A stretch of 8,853 nt of DNA from Sulfurovum sp. GTDB lineage: Bacteria; Campylobacterota; Campylobacteria; Campylobacterales; Sulfurovaceae. The translations under genes were made by a program, and so were the position numbers. The notes beneath the pieces are model-generated. The model was not told the DNA's origin, made no database searches, and saw only the letters and a list, made by a program, of their open reading frames with translations. Location of the stretch: contig DAOVZV010000026.1 in the NCBI GenBank assembly GCA_030634925.1, positions 1 to 8,853 on the forward strand, read 5' to 3'. How positions within the stretch are numbered: the first letter of the stretch is position 1; every line of letters starts with the position of its first letter. This document shows, in pieces, positions 1 to 7,352 of the stretch.

Positions 1-1000
1 TAGGTATTCCCATACCCTCATCATATCCACACATCAAGTTGGCACTTACCAATGCTTGAGAACTAGCTCCTCGGAGTAGATTATCTATAGCAGAACTTAC
101 AAATAATCCCTTTTTGTTTCTCTGTACGAAAATATCGCAAAAGTGCGTCCCTGCTGTGCTTTTGATATCTACTGGTTGTTCTCTGATACGAATAAACCTA
201 TCGTTTTTGTAGTGTTCTTTTAGGATTTCTACAAAGTCTATATCATCTGCTATATTATCTTTGAGTGTGGCATATATAGATACTAGTTCACCTCTAGTAG
301 CAGGTATTAGATGTGGCACGAAATTGACCTCTATATCTACTCCGTGTATTTTTTTGATTTTCTCTGCTATCTCTGGAGCGTGACGGTGTTTGAGTGGATT
401 GTAGGCAAATATATTGTCATTTATATTGACGAAATGTGCTGACTCACTTAGCTTTTTACCTGCTCCACTTACACCTGATTTGGCATCTATAAATAGTGGA
501 GCATTCTCATCTATATAAGGGATAAAAGGCAAAATACCCAAAAGCGTAGCAGTAGGATAACAACCCGGCCCTGCTGAAAGGTTGGTATTTTTGAGTTCTT
601 CTCTATAATACTCTATCAAGGCATACACTGAACCATCTAAATGCTCGGAGTCTGTATGAGGACAATAGTGAGACTCATAAGTATCAAGGTCTAGTCTATA
701 ATCAGCAGACAAATCTACTACCTTGATACCCTTGTCTAGCAGTCCTTTGGCAAATCCCATAGATGCTTTGTGAGGAAGTGCCAAAAAGACCAATTCACAG
801 TTTTGGCTTACACTTTCTACATCTGCTTTTTCTACGCTCATAGATATGACATCTACTAGAGATGGATGGATAGCTTCTATGGTTGTATCTCCTTGTGTGG
901 TAGCAAGATATGTAAGCCTAAAACCATGATGATTTATCAACATTTTGATAAGCTCCAATCCCGTATATCCACTAGCTCCTACTACTCCTACTCTTATCAT
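1..1000 (-). CDS. argC: N-acetyl-gamma-glutamyl-phosphate reductase (3' end cut by window edge)
   Basis: ArgC performs the NADPH-dependent reduction of N-acetylglutamyl phosphate to the semialdehyde, the third step of arginine/ornithine synthesis in the cytoplasm. Translating the minus strand from the ATG at 1000-998 gives 333 open codons running off the left edge, so only a few C-terminal residues are probably missing. Visible marks are the N-terminal NADP-binding GASGYTG (residues 8-14) after a beta strand, the catalytic-cysteine motif PGCYPT with Cys147, and HRHAPEI with the likely catalytic His207. The start is supported by a strong AAGGAGAAG ribosome site a few bases upstream. It begins only 9 bp after the greA stop, so the two are probably co-transcribed. 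Nothing in the readable part is frameshifted or missing. The family call is very secure. Confidence 0.96.
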   Translation of the reverse strand, partial: MIRVGVVGASGYTGLELIKMLINHHGFRLTYLATTQGDTTIEAIHPSLVDVISMSVEKADVESVSQNCELVFLALPHKASMGFAKGLLDKGIKVVDLSADYRLDLDTYESHYCPHTDSEHLDGSVYALIEYYREELKNTNLSAGPGCYPTATLLGILPFIPYIDENAPLFIDAKSGVSGAGKKLSESAHFVNINDNIFAYNPLKHRHAPEIAEKIKKIHGVDIEVNFVPHLIPATRGELVSIYATLKDNIADDIDFVEILKEHYKNDRFIRIREQPVDIKSTAGTHFCDIFVQRNKKGLFVSSAIDNLLRGASSQALVSANLMCGYDEGMGIP

Positions 1001-1009
1001 CTCTTCTCC

Positions 1010-1498
1010 TTAATCTAATACAATCTCTTTATAATATACAGCTTCTATATCAAATTTCTTTTTGCCAGTTGGCAAGACTAATGATACCTCATCACCCTCC
1101 TCTTTGCCTATCAATACTCTTGACATTGGTGATTGGATAGAGATAAATCCTTTACTTGGATTAGACTCTTGACCACCTACTATAGTATAGGTAATCTCCT
1201 CATCTGTATCTTGATTGGTAATATCTACAGTAGAACCAAAACTAACTCTCTCATGAGCAGAACTAGATGGCTCTACTACCTGAGCTCTACCTACTACATC
1301 TGTGAGTTCTGCTATCCTAGCTTCCATAAGTCCCTGTTTCTCTTTGGCTGCGTGATACTCTGCGTTTTCTTTGAGGTCACCTTGAGCTCTTGCCTCGTCT
1401 ATCACCTCTGCTATGGCATTTCTCTCTACAGATTTCAACTGCTCCAACTCTTGTGATAGTTTGAGATAAGTTGTATTTAACATTGGTTCTTTTTGCAT
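1010..1498 (-). CDS. greA: Transcription elongation factor GreA
   Basis: GreA binds the secondary channel of backtracked RNA polymerase and stimulates cleavage of the extruded RNA 3' end. The 162-residue product is close to the usual ~158. The N-terminal MQKEPM resembles MQAIPM of E. coli GreA, followed by the coiled-coil hairpin whose tip motif DLKENAEYHAA carries the acidic residues Asp41 and Glu44 needed for cleavage. The second half has the FKBP-like C-terminal domain (IVGGQES..., SPMSRVLIGKEEGDEV). The start at 1498 is preferred over the internal Met6 because AAAGGAAAG lies just upstream at a good distance and the family N-terminus matches. It is the first gene of a leftward pair with argC and has its own predicted promoter in the divergent gap facing surE. 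Confidence 0.97.
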   Translation of the reverse strand: MQKEPMLNTTYLKLSQELEQLKSVERNAIAEVIDEARAQGDLKENAEYHAAKEKQGLMEARIAELTDVVGRAQVVEPSSSAHERVSFGSTVDITNQDTDEEITYTIVGGQESNPSKGFISIQSPMSRVLIGKEEGDEVSLVLPTGKKKFDIEAVYYKEIVLD

Positions 1499-1515
1499 TT
1501 TCTTTCCTTTTGATA

Positions 1516-1532
1516 ATGGATATTATATCCAT
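1516..1532. promoter_or_regulatory. 17-bp palindrome overlapping the predicted greA -10 element
   Basis: ATGGATAT-T-ATATCCAT is a perfect 8-bp inverted repeat around one central base. Read on the minus strand its centre contains TATAAT (plus-strand 1522-1527), placed to start a greA-argC transcript near 1515 with a leader of about 17 nt. The palindrome could be an operator overlapping the promoter, or simply a by-product of an AT-rich -10. Just beyond it, ATAAGCTT occurs twice as a direct repeat (1533-1540 and 1552-1559). No known regulator site was recognised. Confidence 0.45.
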
Positions 1533-1571
1533 ATAAGCTTGATGATACTCAATAAGCTTTATTGTCACTTA

Positions 1572-1580
1572 TGCTACAAT
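1572..1580 (+). promoter_or_regulatory. Extended -10 promoter for surE
   Basis: TGC-TACAAT matches an extended -10 (TGn followed by a TATAAT-like hexamer). It would start transcription around 1587, leaving a leader of about 19 nt before the surE ATG. No convincing -35 hexamer is present at 16-18 bp, as is usual for sigma-70 promoters in Campylobacterota. The AAAGG ribosome site is at about 1595-1599. Confidence 0.55.
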
Positions 1581-1605
1581 ATAGTAATTGAATAAAAGGT
1601 AAAAA

Positions 1606-2382
1606 ATGAAGCAAATTTTAGTGACAAACGATGATGGTTTTGACTCCAAAGGATTGGAGGCTCTTGTAGAGGCTTTGAGACCATTAGGAGAAGTAACCGT
1701 AGTCGCTCCAACTATAGAGAAATCTGCATGTGGACACTCTTTGACACTTACAAAACCGTTGAGATTTATAGAAGTATCAGAGAGATTTTATAAACTAGAC
1801 GATGGAACTCCTAGCGATTGTATTTTTTTGGCTCTAAACAAACTTTTTAATAATAATCCTGATATTGTAATTTCTGGTATCAATATAGGCTCAAATATGG
1901 GTGAAGATATTACATACTCAGGTACAGCATCAGCAGGTATGGAAGCCGTACTTCAAGGCATCCCTGCCATTGCCATATCACAAGTATATATAAGAGATGA
2001 GAATGATAGTATCACCCAATTTGGATATGAGTTGGCAGCAGAGAGTATAGTCAAGCTAGTAGAGAAGATATTTGCAGGAGATTTCCCATTACCTCCTAGA
2101 AAATTCCTAAATATCAATATTCCTCCTATTCCCAAAGATGAATGCAAAGGCTTCAAAGTCACAAGAGCAGGAAAAAAGCATTATGGATTTCACGCAGAAG
2201 TACATCACAACCCTAGAGGACTCGAATACTACTGGATAGGACTACCAAAACTAGAGTGGATAGCAACCAAAGGACATATCACAGACTTCCAAGCGATAAA
2301 TGATAGATTTGTATCAATTACACCTATCCAATTGGATATGACATCTTATGATGATATAAAAGCACTAGAAGAGTGGCTATGA
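1606..2382 (+). CDS. surE: 5'/3'-nucleotidase SurE
   Basis: SurE is a metal-dependent phosphatase that removes phosphate from nucleoside monophosphates and is linked to stress and stationary-phase survival. The 258-residue product begins with the family signature TNDDG (residues 7-11), where Asp9 and Asp10 bind the metal. It continues with EKSACGHSLTL, whose Ser40 corresponds to the conserved metal-site serine, and GINIGSNMGEDITYSGTASA (residues 91-110), where Asn97 is the likely remaining ligand. The length is typical. It has its own extended -10 promoter and AAAGG ribosome site. Its stop overlaps the start of the next gene in ATGA, implying translational coupling with the TcdA-like enzyme, although no direct functional link is known. 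Confidence 0.96.
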   Translation: MKQILVTNDDGFDSKGLEALVEALRPLGEVTVVAPTIEKSACGHSLTLTKPLRFIEVSERFYKLDDGTPSDCIFLALNKLFNNNPDIVISGINIGSNMGEDITYSGTASAGMEAVLQGIPAIAISQVYIRDENDSITQFGYELAAESIVKLVEKIFAGDFPLPPRKFLNINIPPIPKDECKGFKVTRAGKKHYGFHAEVHHNPRGLEYYWIGLPKLEWIATKGHITDFQAINDRFVSITPIQLDMTSYDDIKALEEWL

Positions 2383-3017
2383 GATTTGATAGATGCAAAA
2401 TACTCTTTGGAGAAGATGGATTTGATAAACTAAGCAAAGCCAAGATACTTATATTAGGGATAGGTGGAGTAGGCTCTTACGCCCTAGATTGTCTATATCG
2501 TTCAGGAGTTAGTAACATTACTATACTAGATTATGATATATATGATGAGACCAACCAAAACAGACAAATAGGCGCAGAAGCCGTAGGAGAGTCCAAGGTC
2601 GATACCCTAGCCAAACTATATCCCAATATCAAAACCATTACCCAACAGATGGATATAGCATGGGTAGCGAGTTTTGATTTTTCACCGTATGATATAGTCA
2701 TAGATTCAGCAGACACTACCAAAGTCAAGATAGAAGTAGCCAAAAAATGTTACAAAAAACTCATAATGTCAGTAGGCTCGGCAAAGAGATATGATACCAA
2801 CAAAATAGAAGTAGCCTCAATATGGAAAACCCACGGAGACGCACTAGCTAGGAAAATCAGAAACGAGCTAAAAAAAGCTAAATTTGATAGAAACTTCACA
2901 GTAGTATTCTCACCAGAAGAGGATAAATGCAAAGACAAAGGCTCATGTGTAGCAGTCACAGGAGCATTTGGCTTGACCATCTGTTCTGAGGTTATTAAGA
3001 GGATTTTGAAAGGATAA
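2379..3017 (+). CDS. tcdA: ThiF/MoeB/HesA-family E1-like enzyme, probable tRNA t6A dehydratase TcdA
   Basis: TcdA uses ATP to cyclise threonylcarbamoyladenosine (t6A37) on tRNA to ct6A. The product has the E1-like adenylation fold: an N-terminal LFGEDGFDKL (the family LYG..G...L), the nucleotide-binding GIGGVGS (residues 27-33), RSGV, Asp53 in LDYD and the NQNRQ motif (residues 59-63), then VIDSADT with a probable catalytic aspartate. The KIRNELKK stretch followed later by TGAFGL resembles TcdA rather than ThiF or MoeB, and no MoeB-style pair of CxxC zinc motifs is visible. At 212 residues it is shorter than E. coli TcdA (about 268). I chose ATG at 2379 because it overlaps the surE stop as ATGA; a GTG at 2373 is possible but less likely. 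The family is secure, the exact substrate less so. Confidence 0.82.
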   Translation: MRFDRCKILFGEDGFDKLSKAKILILGIGGVGSYALDCLYRSGVSNITILDYDIYDETNQNRQIGAEAVGESKVDTLAKLYPNIKTITQQMDIAWVASFDFSPYDIVIDSADTTKVKIEVAKKCYKKLIMSVGSAKRYDTNKIEVASIWKTHGDALARKIRNELKKAKFDRNFTVVFSPEEDKCKDKGSCVAVTGAFGLTICSEVIKRILKG

Positions 3018-3044
3018 AAGCCCACTCTACTTACAAATAAACTT

Positions 3045-3078
3045 AATTTGATATAAAAGGGTAACACTACATCAAATT
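3045..3078. repeat. 8-bp inverted repeat in the tcdA-sdhA gap
   Basis: AATTTGAT (3045-3052) and ATCAAATT (3071-3078) are exact inverted copies separated by 18 bp. No T-run follows, so a standard intrinsic terminator is unlikely. The element lies about 45 bp upstream of the predicted sdhA -10, where an operator could sit, but arms this AT-rich can arise by chance. No regulator is assigned. Confidence 0.3.
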
Positions 3079-3122
3079 ATCTCTTAATCTAATATAATTT
3101 TTCTTAATATTAAACTAACATA

Positions 3123-3131
3123 TGCTAGAAT
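3123..3131 (+). promoter_or_regulatory. Extended -10 promoter for the sdh cluster
   Basis: TGC-TAGAAT lies 33 bp before the sdhA ATG, giving a predicted start near 3138 and a leader of about 27 nt. It resembles the surE element closely (both read ATGCTA, one variable base, then AAT). Upstream are AT-rich tracts of the kind that replace -35 boxes in Campylobacterota. A second TATAAT at 3093-3098 could be an alternative start. The rest of the 147-bp gap shows only the inverted repeat described separately. Confidence 0.5.
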
Positions 3132-3164
3132 AATGACAATTTATATTGGAAAAGGACATACACT

Positions 3165-4880
3165 ATGGATGTTAAAATCTACGAATATGACGCAGTTATC
3201 GTTGGTTCTGGTTTGGCTGGATTGGCAGCAGCGAAAGAGCTTACAGAAGCAGGGAAAAAAACGGCAGTTATCACAAAGCTACACCCTCTAAGAAGTCACT
3301 CTGGAGCAGCACAAGGTGGTATCAATGCAGCGTTGGGAAAAGATGATTCTACGGAGCTTCATGAGTTTGATACAGTCAAAGGTTCTGATTATTTAGCAGA
3401 CCAAGATTGTGTAGAGCTTATGTGTACTAAAGCACCTGAGACTATCAGATGGGCAGAGCAGATGGGTGCTGTTTTTTCCAGAGATGAACAAGGTGATATA
3501 GCTATTCGTCCTTTTGGTGGACAATCTCAGCCTAGAGCATGTTATGCCAAAGATAGAACAGGTCTTACACTATTACAAACTATATATGAACAAGCACACC
3601 GTGCAGGTATCGAAGTATTTGATGAGTGGTATGCAGGTGATATTATATATGAAGATGACAAAGTATCAGGTGTTGTAGCTTATGATATTAAAAACTCAAA
3701 ACCTGCTATATTTAATGCAAAAGTAGTGATGTTGGCTACTGGTGGACATGGTAGGGCTTATAGATTTAACTCTAATGCACACGCAAATACAGGAGATGCT
3801 CTATCTATAGTAGCTCGTCACGGACTACCACTAGAAGATATGGAGTTTGTACAGTTTCATCCGTCTGGATTAGGTGGAAGTGGTGTACTTATCTCTGAAG
3901 CTGCTAGAGGAGAAGGTGGAAGACTGTTTAATAGCGAGGGTGAGAGATTTATGACTAAATATGCTCCAAATGCTATGGAGTTGGCATCTCGTGATGTAGT
4001 TAGTCGTGCTATTATGGAAGAGGTTAGGCAAGGTAGAGGTGTTGGTAAAGATGGACAATCAGTTAATATCGACCTTACTCACCTTGACCCAGAGATTATC
4101 CTGACTCGTTTGCCAGAATTAAGAGAACTTGCTATTGCTTTCCAAGGTCAAGATATGCTGAAAGAGCCTATCCATATCTCTGCTACTGCTCACTACTCAA
4201 TGGGTGGAATACCTACCAATATCAATTGTCAAGTACGAAAATCACCTACAGAATTTGTAGAAGGTTTCTATGCTGCTGGTGAGTGTAGCTGTGTATCAGT
4301 TCATGGGGCTAATAGACTAGGTGCAAACTCTGTACTTGAAGCTCTATTGTTCGGACGACATGCTGGAGAAAATATGCTCAAAGCATTAGATGATGGTCTA
4401 TCTCTGCGTAAAGCCTCTGTAAGTGACGCTGATACTATGATAGAAGAGATGAATAGACTCAAAACATCTGGTGGTAATGAGAGTGTTCCTAATATCAGAG
4501 TAGAACTTCAAGATGGTATGACCAAAAATGCAGGTGTATTTAGAACCAAAGAGTCACTTGAAGAGCAAGTAGCTCTGATAGATACTCTCCAAGCAAAATT
4601 TGCAAATATCTGTATAGATGATAAGTCCAATACATTTAATACAGACCTTCAAGAAGCGTTGGAACTAGGACACATGTTAGAGTTTTCCAAGTTTATCGTT
4701 GTTGGTGCATTGAATAGAAATGAGAGCCGTGGTGGTCACTTTAGAGAAGATTTCCCAACAAGAGATGATGAGAACTTCTTAAAACATACTTACGCTTATA
4801 TGGACAAAGATAGAAATATCACTCAAGAATGGGGTGATGTAGTTATTGGTAAGTTTGAGCCAATGGAAAGAACATACTAA
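3165..4880 (+). CDS. sdhA: Succinate dehydrogenase/fumarate reductase flavoprotein subunit (non-classical SdhA)
   Basis: This is the catalytic flavoprotein that interconverts succinate and fumarate and passes electrons to the Fe-S subunit. The 571 residues begin with the FAD-binding [11 protein letters not shown] (residues 13-23) and [10 protein letters not shown], whose His45 is the expected covalent FAD attachment site. Substrate-site residues are visible as FHPSG (His232), ASRD (Arg276), HYSMGG (His343) and [10 protein letters not shown] (Arg384). It has no twin-arginine signal peptide, so it should act on the cytoplasmic side. This differs from the periplasmic MfrA paralogues of Wolinella and Campylobacter, which carry one. 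The start is preceded by AAAAGGA at 9 bp. It is first in a tight operon, 10 bp before sdhB. Direction (succinate oxidation or fumarate reduction in a reductive TCA cycle) cannot be told from sequence. Confidence 0.94.
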   Translation: MDVKIYEYDAVIVGSGLAGLAAAKELTEAGKKTAVITKLHPLRSHSGAAQGGINAALGKDDSTELHEFDTVKGSDYLADQDCVELMCTKAPETIRWAEQMGAVFSRDEQGDIAIRPFGGQSQPRACYAKDRTGLTLLQTIYEQAHRAGIEVFDEWYAGDIIYEDDKVSGVVAYDIKNSKPAIFNAKVVMLATGGHGRAYRFNSNAHANTGDALSIVARHGLPLEDMEFVQFHPSGLGGSGVLISEAARGEGGRLFNSEGERFMTKYAPNAMELASRDVVSRAIMEEVRQGRGVGKDGQSVNIDLTHLDPEIILTRLPELRELAIAFQGQDMLKEPIHISATAHYSMGGIPTNINCQVRKSPTEFVEGFYAAGECSCVSVHGANRLGANSVLEALLFGRHAGENMLKALDDGLSLRKASVSDADTMIEEMNRLKTSGGNESVPNIRVELQDGMTKNAGVFRTKESLEEQVALIDTLQAKFANICIDDKSNTFNTDLQEALELGHMLEFSKFIVVGALNRNESRGGHFREDFPTRDDENFLKHTYAYMDKDRNITQEWGDVVIGKFEPMERTY

Positions 4881-4890
4881 GGGGGTTATG

Positions 4891-5892
4891 ATGAGCAAAA
4901 CAAAAAGTGAAACTAGAAAAGTAACTATAAAAGCATTTAGATTTAACGCAGAGACTGATTATCTGCCATACTATAAGCATTATGAGATGGAAGTAGGCAA
5001 AGATGAACTAGTCCTTGATTTGATGAATAAAATCAAGTGGGAACATGATGGTAGCTTCTCATATCGTCGTTCATGCAGACATGGTATCTGTGGGGCTTGT
5101 GCTATCAAAGTAAATGGTAAAGCAGTTCTTGCTTGTAAGCAAAATGCTATAGAGCTTCTTGATATGTTTGATAATGATATTACACTAGAGCCTCAAAGCA
5201 AAAAGAGAGCTGTCAAAGATATGATTATCGACAAGAATGATTTTTGGGATAAACACGCTACAGTCAAACCATTTGTAGAAGCTGTAGTAGAGCCTAGACC
5301 TGAAAAAGAGACTAATATGTCTATTGAGCAGTTTGACAAATTTTTGGATTCTGATTTATGTATCCAGTGTGGAGCTTGTCATTACTCTTGTCCTGTACTT
5401 GAGGTCAATGAAGACTTCTTTGGTCCTGCTGCTTTTGTGGCTGCTTATAGATTTAGTATCGACCCTAGAGATGACGCTGGAGTTGAGAGACTAGAGATGG
5501 TTGGAGAGATGGGTCAAGGTGTTTGGGACTGTGTCAAATGTTTCGAATGTGCCGAGGCTTGTCCAAAAGATATAAATCCAATAGAGAAAATTACCAAACT
5601 TCATAATATGCAGTTTGAACAAGGTCTAGCAAGAAGTAATGTAGCTACTCGTCACGCAGAGGGCTTTGTAAGAAGTATCAGAAAACACGGATTACTAGAT
5701 GAGGCTGATATAGTCACATACTCAGAGGGTTATCTAGGTATGCACAAGCATATCAAGACTGCGATGAAGATGCTAAAAGCTGGTAAAATTCACTTTACTG
5801 ATACTCTTCCATTTGTAGATAATATGCCAAAGTCCAAAAATTTGGAAGAAATCCAAAAACTCATTGATATTTCAATGACAAACAAGCTATAA
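4891..5892 (+). CDS. sdhB: Succinate dehydrogenase/fumarate reductase iron-sulfur subunit (SdhB)
   Basis: SdhB relays electrons from the flavin through three Fe-S clusters to the quinone-reactive subunit. The N-terminal ferredoxin domain has the [2Fe-2S] ligands Cys62, Cys67, Cys70 and Cys82. The C-terminal domain has CIQCGACHYSCP (Cys157, 160, 163, 167) and CVKCFECAEACP (Cys214, 217, 220, 224). Classical SdhB has a non-cysteine at the position of Cys217, and its third cluster is [3Fe-4S]; here a fourth cysteine would allow [4Fe-4S]. The start at 4891 is chosen because a GGGGG ribosome site ends 5 bp upstream; an adjacent ATG at 4888 is the alternative. A more upstream ATG at 4846 lies inside sdhA, with no good ribosome site. 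The 333-residue product is longer than the usual ~240, mainly through its C-terminal extension past residue 230. Confidence 0.94.
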   Translation: MSKTKSETRKVTIKAFRFNAETDYLPYYKHYEMEVGKDELVLDLMNKIKWEHDGSFSYRRSCRHGICGACAIKVNGKAVLACKQNAIELLDMFDNDITLEPQSKKRAVKDMIIDKNDFWDKHATVKPFVEAVVEPRPEKETNMSIEQFDKFLDSDLCIQCGACHYSCPVLEVNEDFFGPAAFVAAYRFSIDPRDDAGVERLEMVGEMGQGVWDCVKCFECAEACPKDINPIEKITKLHNMQFEQGLARSNVATRHAEGFVRSIRKHGLLDEADIVTYSEGYLGMHKHIKTAMKMLKAGKIHFTDTLPFVDNMPKSKNLEEIQKLIDISMTNKL

Positions 5893-5901
5893 GGAGAGAA
5901 T

Positions 5902-6777
5902 ATGAGTAAATTACACTATGCACTATATACAGGATGTACAGCAAAGGAATCGACACCTGAGTTGCTATCCTCTACACTAGCAGTAGCAAAAAAACTAGGT
6001 ATCGAGATTACTATACTCGAAGAAGCTAGTTGTTGTGGAGCTAGTCACTTACAAGACTTTGATGAGTTTTTGGCACATGTACTAAATGCTAGAAATATCT
6101 GTTATGCAGAGAAACTAGGTCTTCCAATGATTACTATATGTAACACTTGTCAGCTCAATTCTGCTATGACAAAACGAGCATTAGACAATGACCCTGAACT
6201 GAAAGCAAAAGTAAACAAGAAGTTGGCATCTGTGGGATTGAAGTATAATGGTACTTCAGAGATAAAACATTTCTTGTTTGCTCTTATAGACGATTATGGA
6301 CTTGAAAATATCAAAGAAAAAGTAGTTACTCCTCTTAGTCATCTCAATATTGCACCATTTTATGGTTGTCACAATATTAGACCATCAGAACTACACAACA
6401 AAGACAACGCATATACTCCAACCTCACTAGACCAGCTAATCGAGTCACTAGAGGGTAATCCTGTAAACTATACACACAAAAATAAGTGTTGTGGTTTCCA
6501 TGTAGAGCTTCAAGCTACTCATACATCTGAACTTCTAGCAGGTAATGCTATGGTAGATGCTATTGATAATAATGCTGATATTATGGTAACTCCTTGTCCT
6601 CTTTGTCACCTCAAAATGGATACATACCAAGATAACTTGGGCAAAGTTATGGGTAGAGATGTAGAACTTCCTGTACTACATATGCCTCAAATGGTAGCTC
6701 TATCTTTAGGTTGTAATGAAGATGAAATAGGACTCAAATTTCATGTACAAAAGGCTAAACAGCTTTATACTAAGTAG
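5902..6777 (+). CDS. sdhE: HdrB-like CCG-domain subunit of non-classical SQR/fumarate reductase (SdhE/MfrE type)
   Basis: This subunit replaces the haem-b transmembrane anchors of classical complexes. It resembles heterodisulfide reductase subunit B and is thought to connect the Fe-S chain to the quinone at the membrane surface. Both CCG domains are complete: Cys12, Cys44-Cys45-Gly46, Cys80 and Cys83; then Cys156, Cys196-Cys197-Gly198, Cys232 and Cys235. Such motifs bind a non-cubane [4Fe-4S] in HdrB or a related cluster. I see no transmembrane segment, consistent with peripheral attachment. Length (291) is normal. It starts 9 bp after sdhB with an AAGGAGAG ribosome site. Databases may call it sdhC, mfrE or 'heterodisulfide reductase subunit B'; it is unrelated to the small flavinylation factor also named SdhE. 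Confidence 0.9.
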   Translation: MSKLHYALYTGCTAKESTPELLSSTLAVAKKLGIEITILEEASCCGASHLQDFDEFLAHVLNARNICYAEKLGLPMITICNTCQLNSAMTKRALDNDPELKAKVNKKLASVGLKYNGTSEIKHFLFALIDDYGLENIKEKVVTPLSHLNIAPFYGCHNIRPSELHNKDNAYTPTSLDQLIESLEGNPVNYTHKNKCCGFHVELQATHTSELLAGNAMVDAIDNNADIMVTPCPLCHLKMDTYQDNLGKVMGRDVELPVLHMPQMVALSLGCNEDEIGLKFHVQKAKQLYTK

Positions 6778-6784
6778 CTATACA

Positions 6785-6804
6785 ACCTCCTATTATTAGG
6801 AGGT
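6785..6804 (+). promoter_or_regulatory. Hairpin between sdhE and the cytochrome genes, enclosing a perfect Shine-Dalgarno
   Basis: ACCTCCTA-TTAT-TAGGAGGT forms a perfect 8-bp stem with a 4-nt loop, 8 bp after the sdhE stop. It lacks a trailing T-run (CTCTTCGTCC follows), so it is not a textbook intrinsic terminator. It may be a weak attenuator, or an mRNA-stabilising or processing structure setting the ratio of sdh to cytochrome transcripts. The right arm contains AGGAGGT, fully complementary to the 16S 3' end, but it lies 21 nt before the next ATG, and a separate AAAGGA (6815-6820) has normal spacing. Confidence 0.6.
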
Positions 6805-6825
6805 CTCTTCGTCCAAAGGAAATCT

Positions 6826-7341
6826 ATGAAAATCCTCAAAATAATATCTACTATATTAATCTTTACTAACCTAAACCTAGCAAAAGGCATAACCGACCCA
6901 ATGGTTTGTTTGGAGTGTCATGGTGCACACTTTGCTATGAATACAAAGTATTTTACTATCAAAGATACTAAGCTCACCAATCCTCGTAATGGTGACTCTC
7001 TAAGAGACCTAACTGCCTCAAAATGTCTAAGTTGTCATCAGATAGAACAGTTTGGTGGTATTGGAATTAAACCAGTTCATCTTAGTACTTCTCATCCTAT
7101 CGGTATGATACCCAATCCGAGGATAGCGGATGTACCAGAGAGCCTATTGAACAAAGGGAAGCTAGATTGTATATCATGCCATAATATGGATACAGCAAAC
7201 AAAAATTTTATGTATCTTCAAGTCGAAACAGATAAAGGGAAAAATATAGATAACTCTTGTCTAGTATGTCACTCAATCAAAGGGAAAAAGAGAGAAAAAA
7301 AGAAAAAAGATATAGAGAGTATCCAAATATTTAAACCATAA
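6826..7341 (+). CDS. Periplasmic tetraheme c-type cytochrome, first of a tandem pair
   Basis: This is a predicted exported electron carrier. A 19-residue signal peptide with Lys-rich start and hydrophobic core ends at NLNLA-KG, so the mature protein should be periplasmic. Four CXXCH haem sites are visible: CLECH (28-32), CLSCH (67-71), CISCH (115-119) and CLVCH (145-149). Further histidines that could be distal axial ligands are His35 in CHGAHFAM and His85 and His90 in PVHLSTSHPIGM. The C-terminus is a short Lys-rich segment ending at residue 171. The gene follows the sdhE-linked hairpin and has an AAAGGA ribosome site. It is clearly paralogous to the next gene, with over half the aligned residues identical by eye. 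It belongs to the broad doubled-CXXCH/cytochrome c3-like group; redox partner and specific function are unknown. Confidence 0.85.
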   Translation: MKILKIISTILIFTNLNLAKGITDPMVCLECHGAHFAMNTKYFTIKDTKLTNPRNGDSLRDLTASKCLSCHQIEQFGGIGIKPVHLSTSHPIGMIPNPRIADVPESLLNKGKLDCISCHNMDTANKNFMYLQVETDKGKNIDNSCLVCHSIKGKKREKKKKDIESIQIFKP

Positions 7342-7352
7342 AAAGGAAAGTT

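Noticed and set aside
1133..1456. Plus-strand 107-codon open frame
   Set aside because: It lies entirely antisense to greA, shows no domain or sensible ribosome site, and its composition is that of a reverse-strand shadow.
2750..3067. Minus-strand 105-codon open frame over the end of tcdA and the following gap
   Set aside because: Mostly antisense to the well-supported TcdA-like gene; no recognisable motif or conserved feature.
3018..3090. Intrinsic terminator after the TcdA-like gene
   Set aside because: The only inverted repeat has AT-only-rich arms, an 18-bp loop and no T-run after it.
4846..4890. Upstream ATG extending SdhB by 15 residues
   Set aside because: It overlaps the end of sdhA and lacks a ribosome site, whereas GGGGG directly precedes the 4888/4891 ATGs and the family N-terminus begins there.
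7270..7341. A-rich Lys codons at the end of the first cytochrome as a frameshift that cut off a tail like that of its paralogue
   Set aside because: Residues up to the stop still align in frame with the paralogue (KDIESIQIF against DDISDVKVF), so the shorter end looks genuine rather than a broken gene.
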